Below, piece after piece: positions 62,907 through 64,000 of a stretch of DNA of 64,000 nucleotides. The stretch comes from Companilactobacillus crustorum JCM 15951 (lineage in GTDB: Bacteria > Bacillota > Bacilli > Lactobacillales > Lactobacillaceae), in assembly GCF_001434585.1 (NCBI RefSeq), contig NZ_AZDB01000004.1:42364-106363 (forward strand). The letters are read 5' to 3'. The position numbers and the translations under genes are program-made. Each line of letters starts with the position of its first letter. Position 1 is the stretch's first letter. The notes under the pieces were generated by a model, which was given only the letters and a program-made list of their open reading frames with translations, ran no database searches and was not told the origin of the DNA.

Positions 62907-63890
62907 ATGGTAGTTGAAAAGAGTGGTTTTGGGAAAATTGGTACACAACCAGTTTATCTTTACAAAATAACTAATAAAAATAAAACAAGTATTAGCATAT
63001 TAAGTTATGCTGCTACGTGGCAAAATTTTGAAGTTGTTGAAGACGGCGTCAAACATTCATTGGTAGAACATTTTGATAATTTAGAGGATTATATCAAAAC
63101 TCCTTATCAAGTTGGTAAAACAATTGGACGTGTTGCTGGAAGAATCAAGGATGCTAAGTTTGAAATAAATGGTGTTAAATACCAATTGAAACCTAATGAT
63201 GGCAGAAATTTATTGCATTGTGGAAATCAGGGATTGCAATATCAAAATTTTGATGCTGCGATTGATTCTGATAATTCAGTTGTTTTGAGTCATACAATTG
63301 AAGGCGAAGATGGGTTTCCCGGTACGATGAAGGTCAATATCCGATACAGCCTCAATGATGACGATGAGGTATCTATTACTTACAAGGCTCAAACTGATCA
63401 TGATACTTTATTCAATCCAACTTGCCACGTCTACTTTGATATTGGCAGTGAAAATATTCGTCAACAGCAATTAAAAATTAACGCTAAGAAGTTTGTTGAT
63501 GTGGATGAAGATAAAATCCCAACTGGCAAATTTTTATCGACATCGAATGCTTATGATTTTAGAAACTTCAAAAAAATAGGCCAAGGTCTCAAACAATTGA
63601 AACCATTGGATAAATTTGAATTTGATAATGCCTTTGTCGTAGGTAATAAGGCGGCCACTATCAAGTCGAATGAGCGTGCGATTGACCTTTATACTGATCG
63701 CAGGGGATTAGTTATTTTTACAGCTAATCCTAAAGATGTTCAAAAGTCAGATCAACATGATTACAGTTCTTTAGCAATGGAATTACAATCATTGCCGGAT
63801 GCCATTAATCATGATGACTTTGGCAACACAGTTTTGAATGCTGGACAAAGTGTCAGTTATACAAATAAATATAAATATCGAAAATTATAA
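62907..63890 (+). CDS. galM: aldose 1-epimerase (galactose mutarotase)
   Basis: Interconverts alpha and beta anomers of glucose or galactose. With ATG 62907 it is 327 aa; ATG 62895 is an in-frame alternative, but it directly abuts AAAGAG. Family residues are visible: NLLHCGNQGL with the first active-site His, FNPTCHVYFDIG with the second His, FEFDNAFVV and the catalytic Glu in AMELQSLPDAIN. In the maltose pathway it may equilibrate free glucose anomers after hydrolysis. Last gene of the maltodextrin cluster. Confidence 0.9.
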   Translation: MVVEKSGFGKIGTQPVYLYKITNKNKTSISILSYAATWQNFEVVEDGVKHSLVEHFDNLEDYIKTPYQVGKTIGRVAGRIKDAKFEINGVKYQLKPNDGRNLLHCGNQGLQYQNFDAAIDSDNSVVLSHTIEGEDGFPGTMKVNIRYSLNDDDEVSITYKAQTDHDTLFNPTCHVYFDIGSENIRQQQLKINAKKFVDVDEDKIPTGKFLSTSNAYDFRNFKKIGQGLKQLKPLDKFEFDNAFVVGNKAATIKSNERAIDLYTDRRGLVIFTANPKDVQKSDQHDYSSLAMELQSLPDAINHDDFGNTVLNAGQSVSYTNKYKYRKL

Positions 63891-63905
63891 GATTAGAGGG
63901 GTTTT

Positions 63906-64000
63906 ATGAGGATAGAACATGTCGGTCTATTTGTAAGAGATATCAATAAAACAGTCGAGTTTTACGAAACATTGGTAGCGTCAAGAATCTTGTGTAAATG
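63906..64000 (+). CDS. VOC/glyoxalase family protein, 3'-truncated by the window edge
   Basis: The first 31 codons of a gene that runs past the right edge. The N-terminus RIEHVGLFVRDINKTVEFYE is the first beta-alpha unit of the vicinal oxygen chelate (glyoxalase I/bleomycin resistance) fold, with a metal-ligand His in EHVGL. The start ATG follows TTAGAGGGGTTTT. Substrate cannot be inferred from this fragment. Confidence 0.75.
   Translation, partial: MRIEHVGLFVRDINKTVEFYETLVASRILCK

Overview
The window is a contiguous piece of a low-GC Gram-positive chromosome. The gene order pyrH-frr-uppS-cdsA-rseP-proS-polC-rimP-nusA-ylxR-ylxQ-infB-rbfA-truB-ribF-hrcA-grpE-dnaK-dnaJ-lepA is the classic Bacillota/Lactobacillales order. 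A maltose phosphorylase maltodextrin cluster, a PnuC transporter, a class A sortase and frequent TTG/GTG starts point to Lactobacillaceae, plausibly a Companilactobacillus-like species. The genus is an inference from the gene set and AT-rich base use, not a measured placement.

Region 1 (1-31.5 kb) is conserved core: nucleotide and lipid precursor genes, prolyl-tRNA synthetase, the Gram-positive replicase PolC, the nusA-infB translation/transcription operon, rbfA, truB-ribF, the HrcA/CIRCE-controlled chaperone operon, lepA, a disulfide reductase-like flavoprotein, galE, sortase and recJ-apt. Strong promoters and hairpin-plus-U terminators divide it into units. The 580-base gap between dnaJ and lepA holds a large structured inverted-repeat element (copy A) and a second long inverted repeat.

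Region 2 (32-50.5 kb) is accessory. It begins at tRNA-Ser(CGA). Directly abutting the tRNA 3' end is a degraded tyrosine-integrase gene on the minus strand, the scar of an integrative element. A second copy of the structured element (copy B, opposite strand) follows. Then come TspO, two TauE/SafE exporters, an ornithine-cyclodeaminase-family enzyme, two paralogous voltage-gated-type K+ channels, a Tet(M)/Tet(O)-type translational GTPase, UspA, PgpA-like and HD phosphohydrolases, an AhpC peroxiredoxin, PnuC behind a long structured leader (possible riboswitch), several secreted or membrane proteins of unknown function, an XRE regulator with operator-like repeats, and a GT2 glycosyltransferase. 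Two small membrane proteins of 53 and 42 aa are included.

Region 3 (50.7-64 kb) is a complete maltodextrin utilisation cluster: LacI-type regulator, two GH13 hydrolases, an ABC importer (lipoprotein, two permeases, MsmK-type ATPase), a DUF624 membrane protein, maltose phosphorylase, beta-phosphoglucomutase and aldose 1-epimerase. Two operators that are exact reverse complements of each other precede the first hydrolase and the binding-protein gene, each paired with a CcpA cre-like site, which indicates specific induction plus catabolite repression. Imported maltodextrins would be trimmed by the hydrolases; maltose is phosphorolysed to glucose and beta-glucose-1-phosphate, which the mutase converts to glucose-6-phosphate. 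A VOC-family gene runs off the right edge.

The most notable non-textbook signals are the two-copy structured element with compensatory base changes, the integrase relic at tRNA-Ser, the pnuC leader, and the asparagine-rich N-terminal region of IF-2.
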